Made by a program: the position numbers and the translations under genes. Below are positions 41,486 to 52,079 of a stretch of DNA of 64,000 nucleotides, one piece after another (positions within the stretch are counted from its first letter, which is position 1; the number at the start of each line of letters is the position of its first letter). A model generated the notes under the pieces. The model had not been told where the DNA came from and made no database searches. It was given only the letters and a program-made list of their open reading frames with translations. Origin of the DNA: Doryteuthis pealeii (Eukaryota; Mollusca; Cephalopoda; Myopsida; Loliginidae); assembly GCA_023376005.1 (NCBI GenBank), contig CM042180.1:49966834-50030833 (forward strand). The letters run 5' to 3'.

Positions 41486-41613
41486 CGAGGGCATCTCATG
41501 TGGTGCAGTGGTCAGCAGGCTAGATTCGTAGACCATTGTTAGTGAGTTCGATTCTCACTGGGTGCCCCATACTTCTGGCCTTGTGCTACATCTAAGCAAA
41601 GCTTAGTAAATAA
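41486..41613 (+). mobile_element. SINE D with tRNA-like fold and target-site duplication
   Basis: GGGCATCTCATGTGGTGCAG starts a tRNA-like sequence with an intact acceptor stem (GGGCATC pairs with GGTGCCC) and a perfect T-arm (GTGAG TTCGATT CTCAC). A short tail CTTGTGCTACATCTAAGC..CTTAGTAAATAA follows. It is flanked by CTATATACGAAAGAA and CTATATACAAAAGAA. The unpaired anticodon region and dispersed copies at 59.5 kb make it a SINE. Confidence 0.85.
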
Positions 41614-41659
41614 CTATATACAAAAGAATGCCAACATTTCTAGCTGTAGATTCATAGTT

Positions 41660-41728
41660 GGTGCTTGCCATAAGGGCAATAGGGTTGGGGCAATCGTATA
41701 AATGCTAGGGATTGACGTGACCACCCGA
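41660..41728 (-). mobile_element. Repeat A internal fragment
   Basis: GGTGCTTGCCATAAGGGCAA to ATTGACGTGACCACCCGATT. The same fragment, with the same cut points, appears in duplicated units at about 43085 and 44865. Confidence 0.65.
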
Positions 41729-41859
41729 TTTGTAGCGGTAGATTCATAGATAAGTAGGCAAGATTAGTCAAGCAGTCACTCCTCCGCTCTAGAAAACACA
41801 GGAAATTTTACACACGTTAACAGACGATTATTAATTTTAACTAGCGGGATCTAGATATA

Positions 41860-42454
41860 TCTTATTATAATGGAGATTCTGTGTTTTTATGTCTGTAACC
41901 GAAACTATATTACTACTCAAGGCACAATTCCCTTAGTTATTGACATCACATTCTCCATGATTTTATTTTAACCTTTTTCATAATTAACAAATTGTTTTAC
42001 ATTATTAATACTGTTAACCATATCTACATACGAATAACATGCAATTATATTTATATATACAACAAAATAGCGGTTTAGAGTGTGAAAGGGAAGGCTAATT
42101 TGCATATTGATATTAAAACATCGAATTTAATAAATATGTGCTCAGTGTTATTGATTTCTAACTGTTTGATTTTATTTTAATGAATATAAACAACAATCTC
42201 TTCAATAAATCTTAAATGAAATCCATTAAGAAAAAATAACTAAGTTTATTCTTACTTCCTATTTTAACTAAATACTTACATTAGAAAAAATAGCAATGAA
42301 AGACGAGAGTGATGGAAGAGTAAGTTTCAGTTCTAAATTTCAAATCTTTTGATCTGCATTCTTATTTAGTTTCATTAGCCTTTCTAATTTGATATAATAT
42401 CTTATTACATTCAAACTTAAATACTTGCACCCAGAGGGTGCATATATTTGCTAG
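41860..42454 (+). mobile_element. Helitron, nonautonomous
   Basis: TCTTATTATAATGGAGATTC at the 5' end, hairpin GCACCCAGAGGGTGC and CTAG at the 3' end, then T. 595 bp. Internal motifs GCGGTTTAGAGTGTGAA and AATTTGCATATTGATATT are shared by all copies. Confidence 0.9.
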
Positions 42455-42520
42455 TAATACTAATCATTTCATTTGTCTGCAATAATTATTTGTTATATAA
42501 TATTAATACCATCCATCCCA

Positions 42521-42763
42521 TTCGATATTGGACCAAGTTACCTTTAAGCACCCCAGAAGCGACCTGGAGTCAGAGGGACATGTTTCGCTTTGTACCGTCA
42601 ACATCCGGACGTTCGTTACCGGACGATTTTCAGACGCATTTTTCTAATTTAAAAACTAACTGCTAACCCCTAACCGTAACAATCAACCGGATGTTGACGG
42701 TGCAAAGCCAAACATGTCCCTCTAAATCCAGGTCGCCCCTGGGGTGCTTAAAAGTTAACTTTG
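42521..42763. mobile_element. Inverted-repeat element with natural empty site
   Basis: Arms of ~75 bases: TTTAAGCACCCCAGAAGCGA..AGAGGGACATGTTTCGCTTT and the reversed partner. The spacer of ~90 bases contains small self-complementary CCGGACG motifs. It is flanked by TCCCA on both sides. The duplicated segment at 43.80-43.99 kb has one TCCCA and no element, defining the insertion. Confidence 0.85.
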
Positions 42764-43111
42764 TCCCACGTAATTGTCAACTATTTAATTGATTAACAAT
42801 TGCAGCCAACTCAGGTCTAAAATGTTTCAAAATTGACATAGGTAATTAATTTCAAGTTGAATAATTGGGATCAGGTCTGAAAACCCAGTGTAACAATATA
42901 TATATACACCACATTTGATTTAATTATTACATTTTTTTTTTTTTATAGTTTTTTCCCCTTTTACAAATTTGTGCTCACGAAAAGGCAAGCAAGATAAATC
43001 TTCGACAAATCAGCTCGCTAACTACGCCTCCGATACCAATAAATAACATTTTATCTTGGTTTTCCTAGCGGTAGATTCATAGTTGGGGCTTGCCATAAGA
43101 GCAATATGGTT

Positions 43112-43432
43112 TTTGGTTTGGTTTAGTTTTACGGCATATCAACCTCAGTGGGTCATCTAATGCCGATAAAGTTTTGAAATAAATCAATTCTTAATGGATA
43201 ATACAATTTTTTTATAAATACATTCTATTTAACCCATAGATGGGACCCTAACAGGTATTACCACTCCGGGTCAGAGTGGACCAGGGAGCAATGGTGATGA
43301 AAGGGTGCTCCACATTCCCCAAACCTCCAAAACTGGAACCTCACCACCAGGGAGTTTAACGTCATTCCCAGAACATGAGCAATATGGGACAATCGTATAG
43401 GTGCTAGGGCTTGACGTGACCACCCGATATTT
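43112..43432 (-). mobile_element. Repeat A, with internal deletion
   Basis: TTTTGGTTTGGTTTAGTTTT tail and CGGCATATCAACCTCAG hairpin, consensus to CATTCCCAGAACATG, then a jump to GCAATATGGGACAATCG. Confidence 0.8.
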
Positions 43433-43797
43433 AGCGGTAGATTCATAGATGTGTATGCAAGTTTAGTCAAGCAATCACCCCTCTGATATACGAAACCCAG
43501 AAAACGACTATGAAACAGGTAATACTGGGTTACATAGTACCAATAGAACGACCCGGCACGGTGGCTACCATTTTGCATAAAAAGGCCATCGCCTCGAGTC
43601 GCTGATTCACGCACGTCAACAGACGACTATCATTTTTAACTATCGGGACCCGTCTATATAAAACAGTATGATAATTTAATTATTACAACTTTTGTTATGT
43701 TTAGTTAAGAGCTATTGCCAAATAGTTCAATAAGAAAACCCAGGAAATTTTACATACTTCAACTGACGACTATTAATTTTAACTAGCAGGACCTGTG

Positions 43798-43992
43798 GAT
43801 CTATAATGCTAATGATTTCATTTGTCTGTAATAATCATTTTGCACTGTTATAAAATATTAACAACATCCATCCCACGTAATTGTCCATTTAATTGATCTA
43901 CAATTGCAGCGAACTCAGGTCTATGTTTCAAATTTGACATAGGTAATTAATTTCAAGTTGAATAATTGAGATCAGCTCTGAAAATCCAGTGT

Positions 43993-43995
<3 letters not shown>
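43798..43995. repeat. Segmental duplicate carrying the empty site
   Basis: CTAATGATTTCATTTGTCTG through CATCCATCCCACGTAATTGT to GAAAATCCAGTGTATCATAT matches 42460-42900 minus the 243-base insertion. Confidence 0.8.
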
Positions 43996-44048
<53 letters not shown>

Positions 44049-44051
<3 letters not shown>

Positions 44052-44657
44052 TATTATAATGGAGATTGTGTGCTTTTTCTGTCTGTAACAGAAACTATAT
44101 TACTACTCAAGTCACAATTCCCTTAATTATTTACGTCAAATTCTCCATGATTTCATTCTTTTAAACCTTAAGTTATTAATAAAAATTGTTTCACATTATT
44201 AATACTGTTGACCATATCTACGTACTAATAACATGCAATTGTTTTTATATATACAAAAAATAGCGGTTTACAGTTTGAACGAGAAGGCTAATTTGCATAT
44301 TGATATTTAAAATTTTATTTTAATAAATATGTGCTTGGTATTATTGATTTCTAATTGTTTGGTTTTATCTTAAGAAATATAAACAAAAATCTCGTGGATA
44401 AATCTTAAAAGAAATTTATTTACAAGAAGAAATAACTGTAATATTATCCTTTACTTCCTATTTTAACTAAATAGTTAAATTAGGAAAATTTACCAATGAA
44501 ACAGGGGAGTAATGGAAAATGATGGAATAGTTAGTTTCAAAGTTGTTCTATTTTTCGATTATACCCCCTCTGTTTCATTAGCCTTTCTAATTTAATATGA
44601 TATTTTATTATATCAAAACTTAAATACTTGCACCCGGAGGGTGCATATATTTGCTAG
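44049..44657 (+). mobile_element. Helitron, nonautonomous
   Basis: 5' TCTTATTATAATGGAGATTG directly after a ~50-base (TA)n tract, 3' hairpin GCACCCGGAGGGTGC and CTAG followed by T. 609 bp. This copy, with the one at 46146-46772, is a good reference for the family ends. Confidence 0.92.
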
Positions 44658-44861
44658 TATATATAACAGAATGATAATCTCCTTTAATTATTACATTTTA
44701 TAATTTTTTTTTAAATATAGATTTTTTCCCTTTTTTTAAATTTGTGCACACGAAAAGCTAAGCAAGATAAATCTTAGACAAATCCGTTCGCTAACTCCGC
44801 CTTCATGACCTTCAAGAACATTTGATCCTCGCCCCCTCTAGTGGTAGATTGATAGATAAGG

Positions 44862-44905
44862 CTTGCCATAAGAGCAATAGGGTTGCGGCAATCATATAGG
44901 TGGAG
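44862..44905 (-). mobile_element. Repeat A internal fragment
   Basis: GGCTTGCCATAAGAGCAATA..GGCAATCATATAGGTG. It joins the LINE coding fragment directly. Confidence 0.6.
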
Positions 44906-45506
44906 ATTCTCAAATTTTCTGATATGGTCCATTGTGAAAATATTTTGTTCATACATAAACTGTTCCACGATAAAATGCCAGTTTCTGTTCAGAATGCTTT
45001 TGCAGTTGACTTCACCCATGCTCAGGTCACTCGTGCTGACCAAACTGGTTTGTTTAATTTCCCTATCATCCACACGGTTAGTTTTGGGCATAATTCGATT
45101 CGTTTTAATGCACTTAATTCTTGGAACACTGTTCAGTCGGTATTGTTTGATGAAGAAAAGGAGGAAAAGGTGAAGCTTGTTTCGGTAAATTATTTTGTCC
45201 TTAAAAAAGTTTTGATAAAGCATTTTATTGCCTCTTATAAACAACAGATTTGCATTTAGATTCTCACACGGCTAATTTGTCTCATGATATATATCTATAT
45301 GTTTGTGTTGTCTGGTGTGTCTTGCATCGTTTCCTGTGAGCGTCCAAGGGTGGTCGTGTCCATGGGCTTAGCTTCACGCTATTAGGCATGGCCTCCCTTC
45401 AATAGTAGTTTAACAAAAATAAAGTTTTTCTTTTACTTATTCTTTATAACTTGTACCTACTATTGATAAATACATTTCTTTCTATCTATCTATCTATCTA
45501 TTTCTT
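44906..45506 (+). pseudogene. 5'-truncated LINE with reverse-transcriptase C-terminus and 3' UTR
   Basis: A frame open to 45259 encodes LKFSDMVHCENILFIHKLF, then a NFPIIHTVSFGHNSIRFNAL block and NSWNTVQ. This fits the region after the reverse-transcriptase core in CR1/L2/Jockey-type LINEs (pattern LKxxDIxxLxxxxFxYKxxx..LPxxxTxxGxxSIxYxGxxxWNxL). The stop is within the last bases of CAGATTTGCATTTAG. A ~220-bp 3' UTR follows, ending in GATAAATACATTTCTT and a (TATC)n tract. Endonuclease and catalytic reverse-transcriptase parts are absent. Confidence 0.78.
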
Positions 45507-45900
45507 GCGCATGTCCACTTTTCACTAAGAGTTTAGATTTAACGTCAGTTTCATCGATGATGCTTATCCACTCTGCTTAAAAATAAACTCTGTAACAAAA
45601 ATATACTTACTCCCTCTAACGATAGTTTTATCAATCATGAATTACATCGTCTGCTTCTTTATTTTCTGATTCACTGACATAGGATTTTAAAGAATAGAAA
45701 GTTTATGAAAATTTCATCTAAAAATCAAAACAAAAATGACTAAAGTATATGTCAAAAGAAGAAAACACGAATTTAAACGTATATGAAAATTTCCTTTAAA
45801 AATCACAATAAAAACTTGATTAAAGATGACGTGTCTATTAAAGAGATGTCCCATTTCTTAACCTGAAAACCTTGGGACTCTAAGGCGCCAGATTCCGGTG
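45507..45900. other. AT-rich unassigned stretch
   Basis: Contains an internal near-duplication (ATGAAAATTTCATCTAAAAAT.. at 45706 and ATGAAAATTTCCTTTAAAAAT.. at 45782). No gene. Confidence 0.4.
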
Positions 45901-45909
45901 CCCTTCTGC

Positions 45910-45990
45910 TACATCAAAATAAAGGTTTTCTTTTACTTATTCTTTATAACTTGTACCTACAATTGATAGATAAAATTTCTTATTTCTTAG
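45910..45990 (+). mobile_element. LINE 3' terminus, very short copy
   Basis: AAAATAAAGGTTTTCTTTTA..CTTTATAACTTGTACCTAC..TTTCTTATTTCTTAG, the last ~75 bases of the LINE. Confidence 0.75.
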
Positions 45991-46145
45991 GGTTTGACGT
46001 GACCAGCCGATTTTTAGTGGTTGTTTCACGGATGGGTAGGTAGGACTAGCTAAGCAATCACCCCTCCACTCTATGAAACATGTAGTACGCGATTACATAG
46101 GACCAATAGCACAGAGCGACCCGGCACAGTGTGTAATTATATATA

Positions 46146-46769
46146 CTAGCAAATATATGCACCCTCCGGGTGCAAGTATTTAAGTTTTAATGTAATAAAA
46201 TATTGTATTAAATTAGAAAGGCTAATGAAACTAAATAAGAATACAGATAAAAAGATTTGAAACAGAGGGAGTATAATAAAAAATGGAACAACTGAAACTT
46301 ACTCTTCCATCACTCTCGTCTTTCATTGTTATTTTTTCTAATTTAAGTATTTAGTTATAAGAGGAAGTAAAGAATAAAATGACAGTTATTTTATCTTGTT
46401 AATGGATTTCATTTAAGATTCATTGAAGAGATTTTTGCTTATATTCATTAAAATAAAACCAAACAGTTAGAAATCAATAATACTAAGCACATATTTATTA
46501 AATTCGATTTTTTAATATTAATATGCAAATTAGCCTTCCCGTTCACACTGTAAACTGCTATTTTGTTGTATATATAAATATAATTGCATTTAGTCAGTAT
46601 GTAGACATAGTTAACAGTATTAATAATGTAAGACAATTTTATTAATAATTGAGGTTTAGATAAAAATAAAATCATGGAGAATCTGATGTCAATAACTAAG
46701 AGAATTGTGACTTGAGTAGGAATATAGTTTCGGTTACAGACATACAAACACACAGTCTCCATTATAATA

Positions 46770-46772
<3 letters not shown>
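46146..46772 (-). mobile_element. Helitron, nonautonomous
   Basis: Plus strand starts CTAGCAAATATATGCACCCT and ends CTCCATTATAATAAGA, followed by a (TA)n tract of ~60 bases. 627 bp, same family as 44049-44657 in opposite orientation. Confidence 0.92.
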
Positions 46773-46833
<61 letters not shown>

Positions 46834-46970
46834 CTTTGGTGGCGGTACCAAGTTTCTTGGTACAAGGTGATTCTAGGTGGGTCCTAATTCTCTACCCGTA
46901 GTTTGTTGTAGAGTTCAGGTTCCGTATGAGAGCTCAATGTTTAATTATTGTAAACAGAGCAAAGTTATTT

Positions 46971-47200
46971 GCGAATAAAAAGGCCTTAAATACCATGGGT
47001 ATCGTGGTTATGGACCATTTCCAATCGCGAGTATGCTAACGAGCTTCTTCAGACCACTGATATATTTTGTTTAGATATGTTTTGGCCATGTGCCTGTCTA
47101 AACAAAATATATCAGTGGTCTGAAGAAGCTCGTGAGCATACTCGCGAGTGGAAATGGTCCATAACCACGATACACATGGTATTTAAGGCCTTTTTATTCC

Positions 47201-47202
<2 letters not shown>
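46971..47202. repeat. Near-perfect short palindrome between TA tracts
   Basis: GCGAATAAAAAGGCCTTAAA..CGAGCTTCTTCAGACCACTG..ATATTTTGTTTAGA is repeated in reverse after a short loop (~15 bases), giving arms of ~105 bases. (TA)n tracts lie at 46773-46832 and 47203-47273. It carries no gene. Confidence 0.9.
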
Positions 47203-47276
<74 letters not shown>

Positions 47277-47544
47277 GGTGGGGTGAAAGTTTTAAAAATA
47301 GAGTGAAATTTGATTTTCGGTCTGAATACATTTAAATAAGATGTTTATAAAAACGTGCTTACGCATCTACACATGGACTCTCCCGTCGATCGACGTATGA
47401 GTGTTCATACAATGAACATCCACAGAATGATTTGTTTATAGTGGTGAAGGCTTGTGTTGGACCATCCACACTTTTTGGCTCAGTCGATAAAAAAGAATTG
47501 GTGCATCAAGGAATGCCACAAAGCCAATCAACGACCGACCTCAG

Positions 47545-47760
47545 GAATTTTGAATTCAGAGTTATCCCTCTCTTAGATTGGTTACCTACCCAAGGCTGAA
47601 GGGCCCAGTCTGCTCAACTATTTAACACATAGCTAGAGGGAGAATACATTGATTCATACCTTTCCCAAGGGTATTAGCGCTATGTGAAATGCCAACAACT
47701 TCGTCTAGGAATTGAACTCGAATCGACGAGACCATTTTCTACGACTAACCACTAGCCCAC
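47545..47760 (-). mobile_element. SINE C copy
   Basis: TTTTGAATTCAGAGTTATCC to GACTAACCACTAGCCCA, with GGGTATTAGCGCTATG and GAATTGAACTCGAATCGACG. It is the reverse complement of the reference copy with scattered substitutions. Confidence 0.8.
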
Positions 47761-48524
47761 ATCTACACATATATACACAAATATATAACATATATACGTA
47801 TTTACATACTCACATATGGATACATATGGTTACAGACATGTACACACAAACACTGGTATGCATACACAGGTAGGTATATATATATATATATACTTTATAA
47901 TAGTTTTATTCTTTATAGCAAATGACAAATTATACCCCAAAATATAAACAAATATAATCAATACCATACAATAGGAATCCCAACGATACTAACATAACTA
48001 CCATATATATATATGTGTGTATATATATATACATTAAAAGTGAATTGCGATTTTCGATGTAAATACACTTATGTTTATATAAACACTCATGTATACACAT
48101 ATACACACATTATTACATATACGAATGTAGACACTTACTCTCGTGTGCATACGTATACACACACAAGAATACATACAGGTATGTACAAACACAGGTATGC
48201 ATATATACACTTATTTATATATAATTTATAATTGTTTTCCTTTATAGCAAATAACAAAGGCATTGGATCCGTTAGATTTAATTAATTCTACATTTAGTGC
48301 TGTGGTTCCTTGACAAATCGCTAATTGGTGCCTGGAGGGGGGGGATTAGCTCTTAGTCAAAACAATCAAGATAAGTTTTCTCCCCCACCCCCCACCCGCA
48401 TTTTCAATTAATGTAATTTCAATTAAATCGTTCCGACTTCCAAAAATACATAAACAGTATAACGAGTTCCTTTTTAAAAAATTTTTTTTTTTAGCTTAAT
48501 ATTAATTAAATAGGCAGTTGGGTT
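47761..48524. other. Microsatellite-rich stretch
   Basis: CA/TA-rich tracts at 47765-47890 and 48000-48230 share an approximate higher-order duplication (ACACAGGTA..TATATATA..CTTTATA..AATTGTTT..TATAGCAAATAACAAA). The remainder is AT-rich with G and C runs near 48335-48400. No gene. Confidence 0.5.
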
Positions 48525-48988
48525 GTGGTTTCGTTTCGTTTGTTTTACGCCATATCAATCTCAGTGGGTCATTTACTGCCAACAAAGTTTTAAAATAAAC
48601 TCATTTTTAATGTGTACTCAATTTTTTTTATAAACATTTCTATTTAACCCATAGATGGAACCCTAACAGGTACTACCACTCCGGGTAACAGTGGACCAGG
48701 GAGAATTGAATAAGGGGTGATCCACATTCCACAAACCCCCAGAACAAGAACCTCACCATCGGATAGAGTCTAACGTCATTCCCAGGATATGAAGACCCTC
48801 AGCCACCGCCTTCTGGCACCCATTTGATAAAAAGGATGTGGGTTTGCCAGAAGGGCAATAATATAGATGCTAGGGCTTTACACGACCAGCCTTTCCATCC
48901 TTAATCATCACGGATCACCACGCACGGCCCCATTGGTAGAGTCCTACCCCTCTGTAGAGGTACAGTTGGTGTATTCTAACGCCCAGCA
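48525..48988 (-). mobile_element. Repeat A, internally deleted
   Basis: GTTTCGTTTCGTTTGTTTTA tail with a mutated hairpin (CGCCAT), consensus to TTTACACGACCAGCC, then a deletion to CATCCTTAATCATCACGG, ending TCTAACGCCCAGCAG. Confidence 0.8.
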
Positions 48989-49064
<76 letters not shown>

Positions 49065-49071
<7 letters not shown>

Positions 49072-49379
49072 AAAATAGCGGTTTACAGTTTGAACGGGAA
49101 GGCGAATTTGCATATTGACTTAAAAAATTGATTTTAATGAGCAAAAATCTCGAGCATAAATCTTAAAAGAAATCCATTAATAAGAAATAACTAATTTTAT
49201 TCTTTACTTCCTATTTCAACTAAATAGTTAAATTAGGAAAATTTAGCAATGAAAGACGGGAATGATGAAAGAATAAGAATCGGTTCTACTTATATATAGA
49301 TTATCCCACCACCCCTGTTTCAAATATTTTTATCAGCATTCTTATTTAGTTTCACACTTGTGGTGGATATATTTGCTAG
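49065..49379 (+). mobile_element. Helitron 3' portion, 5' part lost to TA tract
   Basis: AAAAATAGCGGTTTACAGTT to ATATATTTGCTAG. The 5' TCTTATTATAATGG end is missing and a 75-base (TA)n tract borders it. The terminal hairpin is degraded (CACACTTGTGGTGG). Confidence 0.75.
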
Positions 49380-49553
49380 TTTATAAAAGAAAAATGTGGA
49401 TAACAGTGAAGAACAAATATCAATAAAATCCGCTCGCTATATTTTTGAGGTTGAAAAATCTGGAAAAATAACGAATCTTACAAAAATACTTAGGTTATTT
49501 TGTATTTTTGCCTCAATTAATCATGGCGACCTACTGATACATGATTTATCATA

Positions 49554-50474
49554 TCTTATTATAATGGAGATTGTGTGTTTTTCTGTCTGTAACCGAAACT
49601 ATATTACTATACAAATCACAATTCCTTTTGTTATTTACATCACATTCTCCATGATTTTATTTAAACCTCAATTATTAATAAAATTATTTTACATCATTAA
49701 GACTGTTGACCATATCTACATGATATTTACCGCGTACCCCACTTGTACGGGTCAGGCACAAAGTCCCTATTAACGTGGGACCACCACGAGCCGAAGCCCA
49801 TGGAGTGGCAGGTGAAAAATTGCGTCGATCCCGTCGGCATTCCCACTCAAGGGGGGCGCCTCAGGCACTGGGCAATAAACCCAGCCCTGCCCCTTTAAAT
49901 CGAGGGGGCAGGTGTTGCCTGGGGGGATAGCCCCCTGGGATCGACGCTATTAACTCGTAAAGATCCAGGGCCGAAGCCACTGGACCCCCGGTGTTGACCA
50001 TATCTACATCCTAATAACATGCAATTGTATTTATATATACAACAAAATAGCGGTTTACAGTGTGAATTGGAAGGCTAATTTGCATATTGATATTAAATAT
50101 TTGATTTTAATAAATATATGCTTAGTATTATTGATTTCTAATTGTTTGATTTTATCTTAATGAATATAAGCAAAAATCTCGGGGATAAATCTTAAAAGAA
50201 ATCCATTAACAAGAAGAAATAACTGTAATATTATTTTCTTCCCATTTTAAATAAATAGTTAAATTAGGAAATTTACCACTGAAAAACGGGAGTAATGGAA
50301 AATGATGGAAGAGTTGGTTTCAAAGTTGTTCTATTTTTCAATCATACCCCTCTGTTTCAAATCTTTTTATCTGCATTCTTATTCAGTTTCATTAGCCTTT
50401 CTAATTTAATATGATATTTTATTATATTAAAACTTAAATACTTGCACCCTACGGAGGGTGCATATATTTGCTAG
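49554..50474 (+). mobile_element. Helitron carrying retroposon E
   Basis: TCTTATTATAATGGAGATTG to CTTGCACCCTACGGAGGGTGC-like end and CTAG, 921 bp. The excess over ~640 bp is retroposon E at 49722-49991. It is open at the same interior site as the 36.5 kb Helitron. Confidence 0.9.
49722..49991 (-). mobile_element. GC-rich retroposon E, copy 3, with 18-base target duplication
   Basis: GATATTTACCGCGTACCCCA to CACTGGACCCCCGG, flanked on both sides by TGTTGACCATATCTACAT. The duplication is exact, so this insertion is young relative to its host Helitron. Confidence 0.92.
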
Positions 50475-50506
50475 TTAAAATAATGCATCTATTGTCCAAC
50501 TAGACA

Positions 50507-50600
50507 CATAGCCTAGTGGATAAAGCAGTTGGGTTAAGACGGTTCTAAGCGACAGTTATCTCTAGACTGCATGTTCAATCATGGTCAGGGGCAACAGTAA
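50507..50600 (+). mobile_element. tRNA-like SINE head
   Basis: CATAGCCTAGTGGATAAAGC (A-box-like) and CATGTTCAATCATGG (B-box-like) are 45 bases apart. Sequence up to 50800 then resembles the right arm of the foldback element at 34971, so SINE head and terminal repeat may be fused or adjacent. Confidence 0.5.
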
Positions 50601-50649
50601 CAGAATAATAATTAACACAGCTTAACACCTGTACCACAGCTATGGTTAG

Positions 50650-50800
50650 TAGAATGAGAACAGGATATCCTCGTGAACTGAATAAACGGTTTGGTTCAAA
50701 GTTCCGTGATGGCTCCCGATTACGACAAGAAATACCTGAAGGCCGGAGGGCACATCGACCGAAATGTTGTGCAGTAACAATGAAGATGAGGACAATAGTC
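50650..50800 (+). mobile_element. Single arm of the ACAACGTTT foldback family
   Basis: GGTTCAAAGTTCCGTGATGG, CCTGAAGGCCGGAGGGCACA and ATGAAGATGAGGACAATAGT parallel 35140-35250. The other arm is not present here. Confidence 0.5.
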
Positions 50801-51039
50801 CGACTAATACACATACTAAAATAATCGAAATACACAATTATCCAGAGATAAAAATCCAGAGGGTAAATGGATTATATTTGACCAAAGATATCAATATGAG
50901 AGGTAAATCTAGCGGTCTCAACATCAGAGGTCCGGCATTCATAGAGCAGAGTTCATAGTGTTGCACCGTCTGGCGCTCGTATTTCAATCTGTACGCGCCC
51001 AAAATATCCAACCCGTCTTATATCAGAATTTAGGCTCGC

Positions 51040-51975
51040 ATTCATAGAGCAGACGTGGCTGGCATTCTAAAAGCAGACGTGGCTGGCATTCTAAGAGCAG
51101 ACCTCGTCGTCTGGCATTCTAAGAGCAGACCTCGTCGTCTGGCATTCTAAGAGCAGACCTCGTCGTCTGGCATTCTAAGAGCAGACCTCGTCGTCTGGCA
51201 TTCTCTGTACGTGCCTGGCATTCATAGAGCAGAGTTCGTCGTGTTGCACCCTTTGACGTTCGTATTTTAATCTGTACGTGTCTGGCATTCTAAGACCAGA
51301 CGTGGCTGGCATTCTAAGACCAGACGTGGCTGGCATTCTAAGACCAGACGTGGCTGGCATTCTAAGACCAGACGTGGCTGGCATTCTAAGACCAGACGTG
51401 GCTGGCAATCTAAGACCAGACGTGGCTGGCATTCTAAGACCAGACGTGGCTGGCATTCTAAGACCAGACGTGGCTGGCATTCTAAGACCAGACGTGGCTG
51501 GCATTCTAAGAGCAGACGTGGCTGGCATTCTAAGAGCAGACGTGGCTGGCATTCTAAGAGCAGACGTGGCTGGCATTCTAAGAGCAGACGTGGCTGGCAT
51601 TCTGGCAATCTAAGAGCAGACGTGGCTGGCAATCTAAGAGCAGACGTGGCTGGCATTCTAAGCAGACGTGGCTGGCAATCTAAGAGCAGAGCAATCTAAG
51701 AGCAGACGTGGCTGGCAATCTAAGAGCAGACGTGGCTGGCATTCTAAGAGCAGACGTGGCGTGGCTGGCAATCTAAGAGCAGACGTGGCTGGCTGGCAAT
51801 CTAAGAGCAGACGTGGCTGGCAATCTAAGAGCTGGCTGGCATTCTAAGAGCAGACGTGGCTGGCATTCTAAGAGCAGGCGTGGCTGGCATTCTAAGAGCA
51901 GTGGTGGCTGGCATTCTAAGAGCAGTGGTGGCTGGCATTCTAAGAGCAGTAGTGGCTGGCATTCTAAGAGCAGAG
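51040..51975. repeat. 24-bp tandem array
   Basis: Unit GCAGACGTGGCTGGCATTCT + AAGA, with ordered variants: GACC in place of GAGC at 51290-51510, CAATCT in place of CATTCT at 51600-51820, and GTGG or GTAG forms near the end. Because 24 is a multiple of three and the unit lacks stops, frames on both strands remain open as 8-residue repeats (MPATSALR on the minus strand). No splice or start context supports a protein. Confidence 0.93.
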
Positions 51976-52079
51976 TTCGTCGTCTTGCACCCTCTGACGC
52001 TCGTATTTCAATCTGTATGTGCCCAAAATATCCAACCAGTCTTATATCAGAATTTTGGCTCTCATTATATAGAGCAGAG

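Larger units (their letters stand above)
41050..43440. repeat. Diverged tandem segmental duplication, units 1 and 2
   Basis: The block AAAAGGCAAACAAGATAA..CAAATCAGCTCGCTAACTAC occurs at about 41115, again at 42978, and a third time at 44752. Each is followed by a GGTAGATTCATAG motif and a GGCTTGCCATAAG repeat A fragment. Units 1 and 2 also share the ACAGACGA..TTTTAACTA segment. The unit length is roughly 1.8-1.9 kb. Confidence 0.7.

Noticed and set aside
42448..42666. 72-codon frame
   Set aside because: It starts at a Helitron end and runs into the inverted-repeat element; an accidental frame.
44883..45173. Second open frame overlapping the LINE fragment
   Set aside because: The phase used by 44900-45259 matches the LINE pattern; the other is a shadow.
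51175..51656. Frames with 8-residue repeats (MPATSALR type) as a repeat protein
   Set aside because: A 24-bp satellite with several strands and phases open at once; unit-length variants break any single frame.
51040..51975. CRISPR-like array
   Set aside because: Direct tandem repeats with no unique spacers and no cas genes, in animal-type DNA.
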